Positions 44,913-53,663 are shown, numbered from the stretch's first letter. The stretch: DNA of 64,000 nt from DATBFU01 sp035498405 (GCA_035498405.1 DATKAE010000052.1:1-64000); one strand, 5' to 3'. Made by a program: numbers and translations. The notes: a model not told the origin generated them from the letters alone.

Positions 44913-45560
44913 TCAGTTCCTTCCCGCGTCGAGCTCTGCCGGCCGAAAAGGAGCCAGGAAGAGCAATCGGCGGCGCCATTCGCCGAGCCGATCAACCAGT
45001 TGCTCTACGCGGGCCGGGACGGAATCGATCTCGAGCATCGCCTGGAGCTCCGCCGGCGCGTAACGCAGCCGAAGGGCGATTTCCGACGCGAGCCTCTCTG
45101 GCGAAAGGTCCTCCTCGGGCAGCGGAGGAAGGTCCATTTCCTCCCGGAGCTGTTCGAAGAGCCGTGTCACACGGCGCCGCGCCCGGTCCTGGCTGGTGCG
45201 GTCCCGAAAGGGCAGAGAGGCGATTTCCTCCACACTCGCCTTCCGGTAAGGGTCGACGGCGGCCTCGTGGAGAATGCGGTACCGGAACTGGCCTTTCAGA
45301 AGGATGTTGTAGCGTCCGTCTTCGAGCCGTTCCGTGTCGACGATTTCCCCAGCGCCCCCGACCGGGAAGATCTCCGGATCGCGTCCTCCCGCTTCCCAGC
45401 CGGGCCTCATCAGCGCCATTCCGATGATCTTGTCCCCTTGCAGGGCGTCGGCGACCATCGCTCGGTAGCGAGCCTCGAAGATGTGCAGTGGAAGCAGGGT
45501 CCCCGGGAGCAGCACGACGCCGGGGAGCGCGAAGATCGGGATGCTTCGCGTCGTTGTCAT
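44913..45560 (-). CDS. LON substrate-binding-domain protein
   Basis: A 215-residue stand-alone protein with the N-terminal domain of Lon protease only: SIPIFALPGVVLLPGTLLPLHIFEARYR-type opening (seen as PLHIFEARYR, 24-33), the GRYNILLKGQFRYRI strand, and helices at the end. There is no ATPase or protease domain. Such proteins are thought to bind substrates or act as adaptors. The start is ATG at 45560, overlapping the cytochrome gene stop by 4 nt. It is convergent with the AAA ATPase gene. Confidence 0.88.
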   Translation of the reverse strand: MTTTRSIPIFALPGVVLLPGTLLPLHIFEARYRAMVADALQGDKIIGMALMRPGWEAGGRDPEIFPVGGAGEIVDTERLEDGRYNILLKGQFRYRILHEAAVDPYRKASVEEIASLPFRDRTSQDRARRRVTRLFEQLREEMDLPPLPEEDLSPERLASEIALRLRYAPAELQAMLEIDSVPARVEQLVDRLGEWRRRLLFLAPFRPAELDAGRN

Positions 45561-45958
45561 CGCCTGGCCGGCGGTGGGGGCGCCTTTGACCCGGCGGACC
45601 GGGAAAGCTCGAGCACGAAGGCCGCGGTCTGGCGGATCTCCTCGTCCGTCAGCTTGCCCTGGAAGCGAGGCATGGGATCGCGCCCATAGCGGATTTGCCG
45701 CTCTACGGCTTCGAGGCTCCCATCCGACCGCCAGACACCGTCGGTCAGGTTCGCGTAGGGATACCGGCTTGCCGTGATGGTCCTGCCGTCTCCGTTGGCG
45801 TTGTGGCAGGAAGCGCATTTGCGCTCGTAGATCATCTTGCCCGCCATCAGATCACGATTGGAGCCGTCCACGACCGGCAGTCCGGCATCTCGGCAGGCCG
45901 TGTCGAGGAGGACGGAGAGCGAGAGGAGGAGGAGAAAAAATGTCGGGGGCCGGGGCAC
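45557..45958 (-). CDS. Exported c-type cytochrome (monoheme)
   Basis: A 133-residue class I cytochrome c. The signal peptide is hydrophobic from residue 7 to 19 and ends near DTAC, an imperfect lipobox (Cys22). The heme-binding motif is CASCH (48-52), and the axial Met is likely in DPMPRF. The start is GTG at 45958, 6 nt after TAGACT (45965-45970). It is in an operon with the LON-domain protein through a 4-nt overlap, a combination I cannot explain from function. Confidence 0.9.
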   Translation of the reverse strand: MPRPPTFFLLLLSLSVLLDTACRDAGLPVVDGSNRDLMAGKMIYERKCASCHNANGDGRTITASRYPYANLTDGVWRSDGSLEAVERQIRYGRDPMPRFQGKLTDEEIRQTAAFVLELSRSAGSKAPPPPARR

Positions 45959-45964
45959 GGGCGG

Positions 45965-45970
45965 AGTCTA
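45965..45970 (-). promoter_or_regulatory. -10-like TAGACT before the cytochrome gene
   Basis: TAGACT followed by CC lies 6 nt before the GTG start at 45958. The same word and arrangement precede the ECHDC3-like gene at 62271, where the gap is also 6 nt. Confidence 0.45.
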
Positions 45971-46094
45971 GCAAGTGCGAGGGAGCCGCCCGGCTCTCTA
46001 AGGGAGCCGTTAGGTCCGGGACGAACCACGCGGGAGTCCGACGCTCCCGTTGCGGGTAGCCGCGCCGGCCGGACCCTTGATACCTTGCGCAGCG

Positions 46095-46325
46095 GTGGCC
46101 AACACGAAGGACAGGGTCCCCGAGAACGCGCCGGGGAGGTTCTATGTCGACTCGCAGTGCATCGATTGCGACGTCTGCCGGGTCACCGCCCCGGCCAACT
46201 TTCAGAGGCACGAGGAGAAGCCTTATTCCTACGTCTTCCGCCAGCCCGTGACTTCCGAGGAGCAGGCGCAATGCGAGGAGGCGATGGATAGCTGTCCGGT
46301 GGAGGCGATCGGGAGCGACGGCTAG
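46095..46325 (+). CDS. 4Fe-4S ferredoxin (single CX2CX2C cluster)
   Basis: A 76-residue ferredoxin if the GTG at 46095 is the start. It has CIDCDVC (Cys22, 25, 28) and the fourth ligand in DSCPVEAIG (Cys67), plus an extra Cys60. It carries a single [4Fe-4S] (or [3Fe-4S]) cluster and shuttles electrons in the cytosol. TACCTT lies 8 nt before this GTG. Reading could also begin at a TTG 15 codons earlier, but that adds an unconserved tail. The stop codon shares CTAG with the stop of the opposite-strand gene. Confidence 0.88.
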   Translation: MANTKDRVPENAPGRFYVDSQCIDCDVCRVTAPANFQRHEEKPYSYVFRQPVTSEEQAQCEEAMDSCPVEAIGSDG

Positions 46326-47281
46326 GGGTTCGCCGCCGGTTCCGGACCGACGGACATTCGCTCCCGAAAATAACCGATCGTCCGATTGAGGCCATCCTCG
46401 AGGCTCACCTTCGGCTCCCAGTTCAGGAGCTGGCGCGCCTTGGTGATGTCGGGTTGCCGCACGCGGGGGTCGTCGACCGGAAGCGGGCGGAAGACGATCT
46501 CGCTCCGGGTGCCCGTCAGGCGACGGATCGCGTTGGCAAATTCCAGGACGGAGAGCTCCGCCGGATTGCCGATGTTGACCGGCATCGTTTCCGAGGAAAG
46601 CAAGAGCCGGTAGATGCCTTCGATGAGATCGGAGACGTAGCAGAAGGACCGGGTCTGTGAACCGTCGCCGAAGACGGTCATCGGCTCGCCGGCCAGCGCC
46701 TGGCAGATCAGCGCCGGCACGACGCGGCCGTCGCGGGGTCGCATCCGCTCTCCGTAGGTGTTGAAGATCCGCACAATCCGCGTGTCCACGCCGTGGGCCC
46801 GGTGATAGGCCATCGTCATCGCTTCCGCAAAGCGTTTCGCCTCGTCGTAGACTCCGCGCGGCCCGATCGGGTTGACGTTGCCCCAATAGCTCTCCGGCTG
46901 AGGGTGCACCAGGGGATCCCCGTAGACCTCGGAGGTCGAGGCGAGCAGGAACCGCGACTTCTTCGCCATCGCCAGGCCGAGCGCGTTGTGCGTGCCGAGG
47001 GATCCGACCTTGAGCGTCTGGATCGGCAGCTCCAGATAGTCGATGGGCGAGGCTGGAGAGGCGAAGTGAAGCACGGCGTCCACGGGACCGTCGATGAAGA
47101 TGAAGCGCGTCACGTCGTGACGCACGAACCGGAAGCGCTTTTCGCCGTCGAGATGGGCGAGGTTGCGCGGATTCCCGGTCAGCAGATTGTCGAGCGCGAT
47201 GACCTCGTGTCCCTCTCGGAGCAGCCGGTCGCAGAGGTGGCTTCCGAGAAAGCCGGCGGCGCCGGTGACGCAGATCCGCAT
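46322..47281 (-). CDS. UDP-glucuronate decarboxylase (UDP-xylose synthase)
   Basis: A 319-residue short-chain dehydrogenase/epimerase. It has GAAGFLGS (7-14) for NAD, HFASPASPIDY (72-82), the catalytic YDEAK (Tyr145, Lys149), and RIFNTYGERM-type substrate loop; ASPASP(I/P) and the TYGxRM stretch are specific for UXS. It makes UDP-xylose from the UDP-glucuronate produced by the neighbouring dehydrogenase. A G/C-rich repeat element separates the two genes. Confidence 0.92.
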   Translation of the reverse strand: MRICVTGAAGFLGSHLCDRLLREGHEVIALDNLLTGNPRNLAHLDGEKRFRFVRHDVTRFIFIDGPVDAVLHFASPASPIDYLELPIQTLKVGSLGTHNALGLAMAKKSRFLLASTSEVYGDPLVHPQPESYWGNVNPIGPRGVYDEAKRFAEAMTMAYHRAHGVDTRIVRIFNTYGERMRPRDGRVVPALICQALAGEPMTVFGDGSQTRSFCYVSDLIEGIYRLLLSSETMPVNIGNPAELSVLEFANAIRRLTGTRSEIVFRPLPVDDPRVRQPDITKARQLLNWEPKVSLEDGLNRTIGYFRERMSVGPEPAANP

Positions 47282-47295
47282 CAGAGATCCCGTCG

Positions 47296-47393
47296 CAGGG
47301 GCGGGGCGTCAGGCGCGAGTCGCGAGACGCCAGTCGGGGGCTCGATTCTTGAACGCGCGCCCCTCGCCCCTCGCCTCTCGCCCCTCACCCCTG
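47296..47393. repeat. Intergenic G-arm/C-arm element (copy 5)
   Basis: On the plus strand a short G-arm (from 47296) is followed by GGCGTC/GACGCC inverted repeats (47305-47331) around the palindrome CGCGAGTCGCG, and then a C-arm of CCCCTCG and CCCCTCA units up to 47392. Read on the minus strand, the G-arm follows the ugd stop directly, as in copies 2 and 4. Confidence 0.7.
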
Positions 47394-48692
47394 TCATCCC
47401 CGACCCACTCCCGTGTATCTCCACCCGGCGGCCTTGAGCTCCTTCGGGTCGTAGACGTTGCGCAGGTCCACCAGGGTCTTCGACTTGAGCCGCTTGGCGA
47501 GCTCCTCCAGGTTGAGCGCGCGAAATTCGTTCCACTCCGTCGCGAGGACCAGAAAGTCGGCCCCCGCCGCGCAATCGTAGGCATCCTTCGCGTAGGCGAG
47601 CTGGGGCAAGACGGCCTTCGCGTTTTCGACGGCTGCCGGGTCGCAGGCGCGGACGGAAACGCCGGCCTTCAAGAGATCCTGGATCACCGCGATGGCGGGC
47701 GACTCGCGGATGTCGTCGGTCTCCGGCTTGAAGGAGAGGCCGAGAACGGCCGCCGTCTTTCCCGCGAGCGGCCCCGCTCCCTGCGCAATCCGCTCGATCA
47801 TGCGGGCCTTGGTCCGCGCATTGGCGCGAATCGTGGCCTCGATGATCTCGAAGGTGTCGCCCTGCTGGCGGGCCAGATCGGCCGCGGCCGCCGTGTCCTT
47901 GGGGAAACAGGACCCTCCGAAACCGGGACCCGGCTGGAGGAATCTCGATCCGATGCGGCGGTCCAGACCCATCCCCCGCGAAACGTCATGGACGTCTGCC
48001 CCCATTTTCTCGCAGAGGCGTGCAATCTCGTTGATGAAGGAGATCTTCACCGCCAGGAAGCCGTTAGAGGCGTACTTGATCAGTTCCGCCGAGGCGACGT
48101 CGGTGATGACGAACGGCGTATCGATCAGGTAGAGCGGGCTGTAGATCTCCTTCATGACCTCGATCGCACGCGGATCCGACGCGCCGATCACGATGCGGTC
48201 GGGACGGAGGAAATCGGAGATCGCCGAGCCCTCCCGCAGGAACTCCGGGTTCGAGACGACCGAGAACTCGTGGCGTCCGTTCCTTTTCCGCAGGATCTCC
48301 TCGATCATCCGGCCCGTTCCCGTCGGCACGGTGGACTTTGTGATGACGACCTTGTAGCCGTTCATGTGCTCGGCGACCGACTCGGCCACCTGCCGCACGA
48401 AGGTCAGGTCGGGGGAGCCGTCGGGATTGGGAGGCGTCCCGACCGCGATGAAGATGGCAAGCGAGCTCTGAATGGCTGCCGGCAGATTCGTCGTGAAGCG
48501 CAGGCGCCCTGCGCGCTCGTTTCGCGCCACCAACTGCTCCAGACCCGGCTCGTAGATCGGCAGAAGGCCGCTCTGCAGGGCGGCGATCTTCGCCTCGTCC
48601 TTGTCCACGCAGACGACGTTCATTCCGAAGTCGGCCAGGCAGGCGCCCGTGACCAGGCCCACGTATCCGGTTCCTACCATGCAGACGTTCAT
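47394..48692 (-). CDS. ugd: UDP-glucose 6-dehydrogenase
   Basis: A 432-residue NAD-dependent enzyme oxidising UDP-glucose to UDP-glucuronate. It shows the NAD motif VGTGYVGLVTGACLADFG (6-23), AVGTPPNPDG, STVPTGTG, and the catalytic cysteine in GFGGSCFPKD (Cys262). Length is standard. The ATG is at 48692. It lies directly downstream of a truncated epimerase remnant and upstream of UDP-xylose synthase, giving the route UDP-glucose to UDP-glucuronate to UDP-xylose. Confidence 0.95.
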   Translation of the reverse strand: MNVCMVGTGYVGLVTGACLADFGMNVVCVDKDEAKIAALQSGLLPIYEPGLEQLVARNERAGRLRFTTNLPAAIQSSLAIFIAVGTPPNPDGSPDLTFVRQVAESVAEHMNGYKVVITKSTVPTGTGRMIEEILRKRNGRHEFSVVSNPEFLREGSAISDFLRPDRIVIGASDPRAIEVMKEIYSPLYLIDTPFVITDVASAELIKYASNGFLAVKISFINEIARLCEKMGADVHDVSRGMGLDRRIGSRFLQPGPGFGGSCFPKDTAAAADLARQQGDTFEIIEATIRANARTKARMIERIAQGAGPLAGKTAAVLGLSFKPETDDIRESPAIAVIQDLLKAGVSVRACDPAAVENAKAVLPQLAYAKDAYDCAAGADFLVLATEWNEFRALNLEELAKRLKSKTLVDLRNVYDPKELKAAGWRYTGVGRG

Positions 48693-48744
48693 TCGGAGGT
48701 CCTCGTCGCAGGCGACGCTTCGGGAGCAGCCGATCGGGCAGGAG

Positions 48745-48822
48745 TCATCGTGCGGACGGCGCTCCGCCGTGCGCCAGGTGCGAGCCGATGAAGCCGGCTC
48801 CGCCCGTGACGAGCAGGTTCAT
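48745..48822 (-). pseudogene. Truncated NAD-dependent epimerase start (25 codons)
   Basis: The minus strand from ATG at 48822 reads MNLLVTGGAGFIGSHL then AHGGAPSAR and a TGA (48745-48747). GGAGFIGSHL is the classic NAD-binding start of extended SDR sugar epimerases/dehydratases, but the rest is missing; no other frame carries on the homology before ugd. The ATG sits in the mlaD stop (ATGA overlap), so it was the next gene of that operon before most of it was lost. It is not copied from the neighbouring UXS gene, which begins MRICVTGAAGFLGSHL. Confidence 0.75.
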
Positions 48823-50042
48823 CGCGGGGGCGGCGTGGGCGTGCGGGGCGCTTGCGCCACGGGGGCCGGCGCCGCTGAGGCGGTCTGCCGGCGCACCTCC
48901 TCGTTGTATTCCTTCTTGATGCCGGCCTTCTGACGGTTCTTGATCAGCCAGCGCAGCAGGGCGGACTCATCCACGCCGACGGCGAGGCGGTTGGCGGCGT
49001 CGTAGAGAGCGGGATCGTTGATCAGCTTCCCGGCGGTGCCGTCTCCCTCGTCGAGCTTGCGGGATATGGAGTTGAGCCGCTCGGTGAACTCGAGGAGGTT
49101 CTTGGAGAACTCCTGGCCGAACCTCTGGTCGTGGAGGAGAATCGGCAGCGCTCCGTTGCCCTTCTCGAGGTTGTCGGTGATGCGCGCCAGAGAAGCCGCG
49201 GCGACGGCCAGGTTGTCCACGAGCCCGTAGATCTTCCTCTTGCCCTCTGGATCGGACAGGAGGGCGGGAATGGCGCCCGAGCCGGTGCGGATCCCCTCGT
49301 CGATCTTGGCCAGTAGCGAGTCGAGCGCGCGGATCGCCCGCGCGAGCGAGGCGCTCGTTTCCGCGCCGTATTTCTCGTCGATGAGGAGCTTGCCGACGAG
49401 CCCCTGACCGCTCTCGACCTTCTTCAGGATGCCGTTCAAGGTGTGGAGAGCGGCGTTGAAGCTGTTGCCCAACCGCTCGCTCTCGGCGCTGTTGGACGTG
49501 ATGGCGCCGAGGAATCCTTGTCCCTGCTCCGTCCGGCCGAGGATGTTCTTGAGCGACCGGGCGATCGCCGACAGGTCCGGAAGCAGATCGCCGCCGCCCT
49601 CCAGCAGCTTTTCGAGCCCCGCGCCCGGCGCCGCCTTGATGTCACCGCCGATCGGAATGGCCTGTTGATCGGTGGTTCCCCCGGCGAGCTCGATGTACTT
49701 GTCGCCCAAGAGCCCGATGGTCTTGATCGAGGCTTGGGTGCCGGTGCGGATTCGCGGCGCGACGCGGCGGTCGAGCTCGTAGACGACGAGAACGCTTTGA
49801 TCTCCCGGCTCGGGGGAAAGATTGACTTCCAGGACGCGGCCGACGGTTACGCCGGCGAGGCGCACCTGATTGCCGTTGACCAGCCCGGCCGCAGAATCGA
49901 AGTGAGTCTGGTAGGGCCACATTCTCTGAAAGAGGTGGGCGCGCTTGCCGACCATGAAGACGCCGATCATCGTGAAAAAGAGCGCGACCAAGACGACGAG
50001 GCCCACCCGGAATCGCCGGCCGACGTAGTGCTCGGTGACCAC
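48819..50042 (-). CDS. mlaD: MlaD-family phospholipid-transport substrate-binding protein
   Basis: A 407-residue MCE protein of the Mla system. It has an N-terminal membrane anchor (about 12-32), one MCE domain (about 38-120, with VRLAGVTVGRV and the KTIGLLGDKYIEL end), and a long helical C-terminal region with repeats. That region has three segments resembling (G/A)XLLXDXXXGXEXS, e.g. GLVGKLLIDEKYGAETS and NGALPILLHDQRFGQEFS. It forms a hexameric ring in the periplasm for lipid transfer. The start is GTG at 50042, directly next to the ATPase gene stop. Confidence 0.92.
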   Translation of the reverse strand: MVTEHYVGRRFRVGLVVLVALFFTMIGVFMVGKRAHLFQRMWPYQTHFDSAAGLVNGNQVRLAGVTVGRVLEVNLSPEPGDQSVLVVYELDRRVAPRIRTGTQASIKTIGLLGDKYIELAGGTTDQQAIPIGGDIKAAPGAGLEKLLEGGGDLLPDLSAIARSLKNILGRTEQGQGFLGAITSNSAESERLGNSFNAALHTLNGILKKVESGQGLVGKLLIDEKYGAETSASLARAIRALDSLLAKIDEGIRTGSGAIPALLSDPEGKRKIYGLVDNLAVAAASLARITDNLEKGNGALPILLHDQRFGQEFSKNLLEFTERLNSISRKLDEGDGTAGKLINDPALYDAANRLAVGVDESALLRWLIKNRQKAGIKKEYNEEVRRQTASAAPAPVAQAPRTPTPPPR

Positions 50043-50852
50043 TCAGTCTCCTACGGGGATGGCCGCGAAGGTTCCGGTCCCGCAGGGGAATCCCATCGAC
50101 CGGAAATAGTCCATCAGGACGGGATGTCCCCCGCGCGCCGCCTCCTCGAACGTGCCGATGAACTGGAACTGTCCTTGATAGAGGAAGGCGAGACGATCGG
50201 CCACCGTGCGGGCCGTGACGATGTCGTGCGTCACGACGACGGACGTCGTGCGGAGGCGGACGTTCAGATCCACGATGAGCTGCGCAATCTTCTCGGAGGT
50301 CAGGGGGTCGAGCCCCGTTGTCGGCTCATCGTACAGGATGATCTCGGGCTCGAGCGCGATCGACCGGGCCAGTGCCACCCGCTTGCGCATGCCCCCCGAC
50401 AGCTCGGCCGGCATCTTCCTCTGAATCCCCGAGAGGCCCACCATTTTGAGCTTCTCCGCGACCGCATCCGCGATTTCGGCATCGGTCTTGTTGGTGTGTT
50501 CTCTCAGGGGAAACGCGATGTTGGCCTCGACGTTCATCGAATCGAACAGTGCGCCCCCCTGAAACAGCATGGCGAGGCGCCGCCGGATGGGGGCGAGCTC
50601 TTCCTCGTCGAGAGGGACGATGGACTGGCCGAAGACTCGGACATCGCCGTCGTCGGGCTTGGTCAATCCATTGATGTGGCGAAGAGTGACACTCTTGCCG
50701 GATCCGGAGGGCCCCAGCACGCAGAGCACTTCGCCCTTCCGGATCTTGAGGTCGACGCCCGCCAGCACCTCGCGCTTGGCGTACCGCTTCCACACGCGCT
50801 CGAACTCGACGATGATCTCCCCGCGGGACGCTTGGTCGGAACCCTTCGCCAT
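50043..50852 (-). CDS. mlaF: Phospholipid ABC transporter ATPase MlaF
   Basis: A 269-residue ATPase of the Mla importer/exporter at the inner membrane. Walker A is GPSGSGKS (47-54), the Q-loop region MLFQGGALFDSMNV is characteristic of MlaF-type (Ttg2A) proteins, the signature is LSGGMRKRVALARS, and Walker B is IILYDEPTTGLDP. It belongs to the operon mlaE-mlaF-mlaD with gaps of 16 bp and 0 bp. No mlaB or mlaC gene follows here. Confidence 0.95.
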   Translation of the reverse strand: MAKGSDQASRGEIIVEFERVWKRYAKREVLAGVDLKIRKGEVLCVLGPSGSGKSVTLRHINGLTKPDDGDVRVFGQSIVPLDEEELAPIRRRLAMLFQGGALFDSMNVEANIAFPLREHTNKTDAEIADAVAEKLKMVGLSGIQRKMPAELSGGMRKRVALARSIALEPEIILYDEPTTGLDPLTSEKIAQLIVDLNVRLRTTSVVVTHDIVTARTVADRLAFLYQGQFQFIGTFEEAARGGHPVLMDYFRSMGFPCGTGTFAAIPVGD

Positions 50853-50868
50853 GATCTTCGCCCGCCGC

Positions 50869-51711
50869 TCACGCGGCCAGGAACAACCTCGTCAAGAAGA
50901 AGTCCGACACGAGAATGCAAATGGACGCCAGCACGACCGTGCGGGTCGTGGCCGTACCCACCGAGGCCGCGCCTCCTTGAACGTTCAAGCCGTTGTAGCA
51001 GCCGATGGCGGCGATCTCGAGGCCGAAGAAGACAGTCTTGCTGAGGCCGCTCATGATGTCGGAGATCACCAGTTGGTTCCAGATGCTCGAGATGTAGTCG
51101 TTGGCCGTCTGCTGCAGCTCGAGCACCGCGATCAGAAGGCCGCCCAGGATCCCGAGAACGTCGGCGAGCGCGGTCAAGACCGGCATCATCAGGACGGTCG
51201 CCAGAATGCGCGGCACGACGAGCCGCCGCACGGGGGAGATGGCCATCGAGCGCAGAGCGTCCACCTGCTCGGTCACGGTCATGGAGCCCAGCTCCGCCGT
51301 GATGCCGGAGCCGACGCGGCCCCCGACCATGAGGGCGGTCAGGATCGGCCCGAGCTCTCGGACGAGCGAGAGAGCGACCACGCGTCCGATGAAGATCTTT
51401 CCGCCGAAGGCCGCCAGGGAGTAGGCTGTCTGCAAGGCCAAGACGCCGCCGGTGACGAGCGCGGTCAACCCGGTGATCGAGACCGACTTGACGCCGAGCT
51501 CGTCCATCTGGCGCAGGAGCTCCGCCCGATAGAAGGGGCGAGTGACGGTTCCGACCGCGGCTTCCGCGATCATCTGCCACAGGCCGCCCAGGTAGTCGAC
51601 CATTCCCTGCCCTCGGCGACCGAAGCGGTCGACGAAGCGCAGCCACCGGATGTTCCGGTAGAAAAGAGCCGTTGCCGACTGCTGTGAGGACGTCGGTGGA
51701 GGGGCACTCAT
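50869..51711 (-). CDS. mlaE: Phospholipid ABC transporter permease MlaE
   Basis: A 280-residue MlaE permease: an amphipathic N-terminal part followed by five or so membrane helices. It has the family's EALPI-like region LGPILTALMVGGRVGSGITAELGSM and the hallmark EVDALRxMxI-type stretch EQVDALRSMAISPVRRLVVPR. It is the first gene of the operon. A well-formed promoter (TTTACA-17 bp-TAGAAT, 51721-51749) ends 9 nt before the ATG. Confidence 0.95.
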   Translation of the reverse strand: MSAPPPTSSQQSATALFYRNIRWLRFVDRFGRRGQGMVDYLGGLWQMIAEAAVGTVTRPFYRAELLRQMDELGVKSVSITGLTALVTGGVLALQTAYSLAAFGGKIFIGRVVALSLVRELGPILTALMVGGRVGSGITAELGSMTVTEQVDALRSMAISPVRRLVVPRILATVLMMPVLTALADVLGILGGLLIAVLELQQTANDYISSIWNQLVISDIMSGLSKTVFFGLEIAAIGCYNGLNVQGGAASVGTATTRTVVLASICILVSDFFLTRLFLAA

Positions 51712-51720
51712 GGATGGGCG

Positions 51721-51749
51721 ATTCTAGTCTGCTGCCAAAGTTCTGTAAA
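51721..51749 (-). promoter_or_regulatory. Mla operon promoter, predicted leaderless
   Basis: On the minus strand TTTACA (51744-51749) and TAGAAT (51721-51726) are separated by exactly 17 bp. The ATG of mlaE is 9 nt beyond the -10, so transcription should start within about 3 nt of it. This is the best-formed of the leaderless candidates because both hexamers are near consensus. Confidence 0.65.
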
Positions 51750-51799
51750 TCTCGGAGCCGCCGCCACTTGCCTGTTTGCTAACATCCGCCGGTGTTTCG

Positions 51800-52522
51800 A
51801 TGCGTAGCCTCCGCGCGGCGGCCGTCTGGGCCGCGATCGTCCTGCTCACCGTTTGTTTCGGGCTTCCCGCCATTCTCGCCGCCTATCTGCCTCCGCGGGG
51901 GGACTGGTTCTTGCGCTTCGCTCGAGGGTGGGCGCGATCGGTGTTGCGCGTCTCGGGCATCTCGATCGACATGCGCCACGCCGAACGGCTCGCTTCGGGC
52001 CGCAGCGTGGTCTTGGCGGCCAACCACGAGAGCTTCGCCGACATCGTCGTGCTTCTCGCCTGCCTGCCGCTCCCGGTGCGATTTCTCGCCAAGCGGAGTA
52101 TTTTCCGCGTTCCGGTGCTCGGCTGGTCGATCGCTGCCGCTGGCTTCATTCCGGTTGACCGGGGAGACCCGTCTCGGGGAGCGGCGACGCTCGATGCCGC
52201 CTTGAAACGGCTGCGCAATGGCCGTTCCGTCGTGATTTTCCCCGAGGAGACGCGGACGAGAACCGGCGAGCTGCAGCCGTTCAAGAAGGGCGCGGCTCTG
52301 TTGGCGCTCCGTTCGGGCCTGCCCTTGCTGCCCGTCGGGTTGGCCGGCACGCGGCGGATCCTTCCGCCGGACAGCCTGGTCATGTCGCCGGGTCGGGCGG
52401 TCGTCAGCGTGGGCGAGCCGATCGAGGTCTCGGGCTCCGGCCCGAAGGAGGCTCGTCGGCTGACCGAACGGCTCCGCGCGGAAGTCGATCGATTGCGGGA
52501 GGAGTCGGTGCACGGCGCCTGA
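51800..52522 (+). CDS. plsC: 1-acyl-sn-glycerol-3-phosphate acyltransferase
   Basis: A 240-residue membrane-associated acyltransferase making phosphatidic acid. It has an N-terminal helix (about 8-28), the catalytic motif NHESFAD (His76, Asp81), and the FPEETRTRTGEL motif (FPEGTRS type, with E in place of G). The start is ATG at 51800; a TAACAT lies 14 nt before. It diverges from mlaE, so lipid synthesis and lipid transport are neighbours. Confidence 0.92.
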   Translation: MRSLRAAAVWAAIVLLTVCFGLPAILAAYLPPRGDWFLRFARGWARSVLRVSGISIDMRHAERLASGRSVVLAANHESFADIVVLLACLPLPVRFLAKRSIFRVPVLGWSIAAAGFIPVDRGDPSRGAATLDAALKRLRNGRSVVIFPEETRTRTGELQPFKKGAALLALRSGLPLLPVGLAGTRRILPPDSLVMSPGRAVVSVGEPIEVSGSGPKEARRLTERLRAEVDRLREESVHGA

Positions 52523-52589
52523 AGCCCACGCTTCGTCTCAGAGATCGCGAGCGACCGAAGCGCGTGGTATTTTTCCCTCGGGAGACACG

Positions 52590-53663
52590 ATGTCGGCCAC
52601 GACGGAACTGACGGAAGACAAGGTTCTCGAAGTCTTGAAGACGGTCCGGTTTCCGGGCCTGTCGCGCGACATCGTCTCCTTCGGCTTCGTGAAGGATCTG
52701 GCGGTTGGGGGCGGCAACGTTTCCTTCCGCCTCGAGATCACCACCGAGTCGCCGCGAGCGGCCGAGGAGATCGAACGCGAGGCCCGCGAGAGACTACGGT
52801 CGCTGCCGGGTGTCTCGGCCGTGACCGTTCGCCTCGAAGTGAAGCCTCCGGGGCCCCCGGCGCCCCGCGGCGCCGCCGGTGTTCCACCGCCCCCCGCCAA
52901 CATCCTGCCCGAGGTGCGCTTCTCGATCGCCGTCGCCTCGGGCAAGGGAGGGGTCGGCAAGTCCACCGTCGCGGCCAACCTCGCCCTGGCGCTCGAGCGG
53001 ATCGGGCGGCGCGTCGGTCTCATGGACTCGGACATCTACGGTCCCTCCCAGCAGATGATGATGGGGATCTCCGAGAAGCCTTTCATCAACGAGTCGAACC
53101 AGATCGTGCCGGTCGAGCGCTACGGTGTGCGCGTCATGTCCCTCGGCTTCCTCATGGACGTCGATCAGCCCGTGATCTGGCGGGGTCCGATGGTGATGAA
53201 GGCGGTCGAACAGTTCCTACAGGATGTCGCCTGGGGGAAGCTCGATTTTCTCGTCATCGACCTGCCCCCGGGAACCGGCGACGCACAGCTCACGCTGACC
53301 CAGAAGATTCACCTTTCCGGAGCGGTCATCGTGACGACCCCGCAGGACGTCTCGCTGATCGACGCCCGCAAGGGCCTGGCGATGTTTCAGAAGGTCAACG
53401 TTCCCGTGCTCGGGATTGTCGAGAACATGTCCTATTACGTCTGCCCCGAGTGCGGCCACCGCGAGGAGATCTTCAAGCACGGGGGCGGACGAAAAACGGC
53501 CGAGCAGTTGCACGTCCCCTTCCTGGGAGAAATCCCCCTCGACCCCGAGGTGGCGATCGGGGGGGACGCGGGACGGCCGATCGTGGCGGCGGAACCTCGT
53601 TCGCCGGTCACGGAGGCTTACCTGCGCATCGCCGAAGCGGTCGTGAAGCAGGTCGAGGGCTAG
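52590..53663 (+). CDS. Mrp/ApbC-type Fe-S cluster carrier ATPase
   Basis: A 357-residue protein with an N-terminal MIP18/DUF59 domain (about 6-85), a Pro-rich linker and the P-loop ATPase. The deviant Walker A is SGKGGVGKST (117-126), followed by SDIYGPSQQ, and the cluster-binding CPEC pair is in YVCPECGH. It assembles or carries [4Fe-4S] clusters. GGGAGA is found before the ATG at 52590. The MIP18 fusion is standard for bacterial Mrp. Confidence 0.95.
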   Translation: MSATTELTEDKVLEVLKTVRFPGLSRDIVSFGFVKDLAVGGGNVSFRLEITTESPRAAEEIEREARERLRSLPGVSAVTVRLEVKPPGPPAPRGAAGVPPPPANILPEVRFSIAVASGKGGVGKSTVAANLALALERIGRRVGLMDSDIYGPSQQMMMGISEKPFINESNQIVPVERYGVRVMSLGFLMDVDQPVIWRGPMVMKAVEQFLQDVAWGKLDFLVIDLPPGTGDAQLTLTQKIHLSGAVIVTTPQDVSLIDARKGLAMFQKVNVPVLGIVENMSYYVCPECGHREEIFKHGGGRKTAEQLHVPFLGEIPLDPEVAIGGDAGRPIVAAEPRSPVTEAYLRIAEAVVKQVEG

